Of a DNA stretch of 6,788 nt, positions 6,385 to 6,788 are shown piece after piece. The DNA comes from an uncultured Collinsella sp. (GTDB lineage Bacteria > Actinomycetota > Coriobacteriia > Coriobacteriales > Coriobacteriaceae), in assembly GCA_905204635.1 (NCBI GenBank), contig CAJLAN010000089.1, positions 1 to 6,788 of the forward strand, written 5' to 3'. The position numbers were made by a program, and so were the translations under genes. The notes beneath the pieces were generated by a model, which saw nothing but the letters and a program-made list of their open reading frames with translations, searched no databases and was not told where the DNA came from. Position 1 is the stretch's first letter. Each line of letters begins with the position of its first letter.

Positions 6385-6417
6385 GCGCGGCGCCCTTGCG
6401 GTGCCGCGCTTTCTATT
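6385..6417 (+). terminator. GC-rich hairpin with partial U-tract between pyrC and pyrK
   Basis: GCGCGGCGCC (6385-6394) pairs with GGTGCCGCGC (6400-6409), ten pairs with one G-U, across the loop CTTGC. It is followed by TTTCTATT (6410-6417). This fits a weak intrinsic terminator 21 bases after the pyrC stop. As pyrK is expected in the same operon, partial read-through or a processing or stabilising hairpin is likely. Confidence 0.55.
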
Positions 6418-6456
6418 CGTTTGGACCATGCAACCGCATGGGGGATTGGAGCGTCT

Positions 6457-6788
6457 ATGCCCACACCTTCCACTGCACGCATGCACGACTTCGAGGTCGT
6501 CTCGAACCGGGAGATTGCCGACGGCGTCTTCTCGCTCGGCCCCCAAGCTTGCAAGTGCGCTCAAGCCCGGTCAGTTTGTGAACATCGCCGTACCCGGTGA
6601 TGCGTCCTCGCTGCTTCGCGTGCCCCTGAGCTACTACCGCGCCGACGCCGAGGCCGGCACCGTCGAGCTGTGGTACGCCGTCGTGGGCGACGATACCCGT
6701 CGTTTGTCCCAGATGGGGCCTGGCTCCACCTCTAACCTGCTGGGCCCTGGCGGCCGCGGCTGGCTTGTTCCCGAGGGCACCAGGAAGG
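6457..6788 (+). pseudogene. pyrK: Dihydroorotate dehydrogenase electron-transfer subunit PyrK, frameshifted, cut by window end
   Basis: PyrK binds FAD and a 2Fe-2S cluster and passes electrons from PyrD-bound FMN to NAD+ in class 1B dihydroorotate dehydrogenase. From ATG 6457 (GGAG at 6448-6451; a second in-frame ATG at 6481) the product begins MPTPSTARMHDFEVVSNREIADGVFSL, the expected PyrK start, but the frame stops at 6598-6600. Family sequence resumes one frame over from GCC at 6539: APKLASALKPGQFVNI, LLRVPLSYYR, VELWYAVVGDDTRRLSQM and LLGPGGRGW, open to the end. The shift therefore lies at about 6536-6544, beside a run of five C. The family usually has a few more residues between the first strand and the APKLA segment, so a small deletion fits better than one added base. 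It is either a true inactivating indel or a sequence error; the FAD-binding motifs downstream look unaltered. Confidence 0.85.

Noticed and set aside
6536..6600. Programmed ribosomal frameshift in pyrK
   Set aside because: No slippery heptamer or stimulating structure was seen, and PyrK is not known to use frameshifting. A few expected residues also seem missing, which points to an indel.

Overview
The window looks like a high-GC gut actinobacterium of the Coriobacteriia, most likely Collinsella or a close relative. That placement is inference from gene content, GC-rich third positions and remembered family resemblance; no search was run. It may be a contig end or a metagenomic assembly: the first ~66 bases look foreign to the gene they continue, and the last gene carries a frameshift.

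Layout from left to right. (1) Bases 1-1596, minus strand: a partial adhE (bifunctional aldehyde-alcohol dehydrogenase). It holds the whole acetaldehyde dehydrogenase half and the first residues of the alcohol dehydrogenase half. Its last ~20 codons at the left edge read like the fatty-acid kinase FakA/YloV instead. (2) Bases 1597-1747: the adhE promoter region, with an extended -10 box and an 11-bp inverted repeat. (3) Bases 1748-2830: a compact RAYT-type (REP-associated tyrosine transposase) element. One HUH/Y1 transposase gene is bracketed by inverted pairs of 29-nt hairpin repeats spaced every 33 nt. (4) Bases 2834-3184, minus strand: rpmB (ribosomal protein L28, zinc-ribbon form) with its own promoter and a strong terminator. 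(5) Bases 3185-3572: divergent intergenic region ending in a structured leader of the pyrimidine operon. (6) Bases 3573-6788, plus strand: pyrR-pyrB-pyrC followed by pyrK, which is frameshifted as read and cut by the window end.

How the genes work together. PyrR, PyrB, PyrC and PyrK form a de novo UMP synthesis operon. PyrB makes carbamoyl-aspartate, PyrC closes it to dihydroorotate, and PyrK is the electron-transfer partner of the dihydroorotate dehydrogenase PyrD, expected just beyond the window. PyrR is the expected UMP-sensing regulator. The 5' leader contains two overlapping, partly exclusive hairpins, the second ending in a U7 tract, as expected for transcription attenuation. The upstream hairpin has a hexaloop similar, but not identical, to the known PyrR-binding loop. 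adhE (fermentative acetyl-CoA to ethanol), rpmB and the transposon are separate transcription units.
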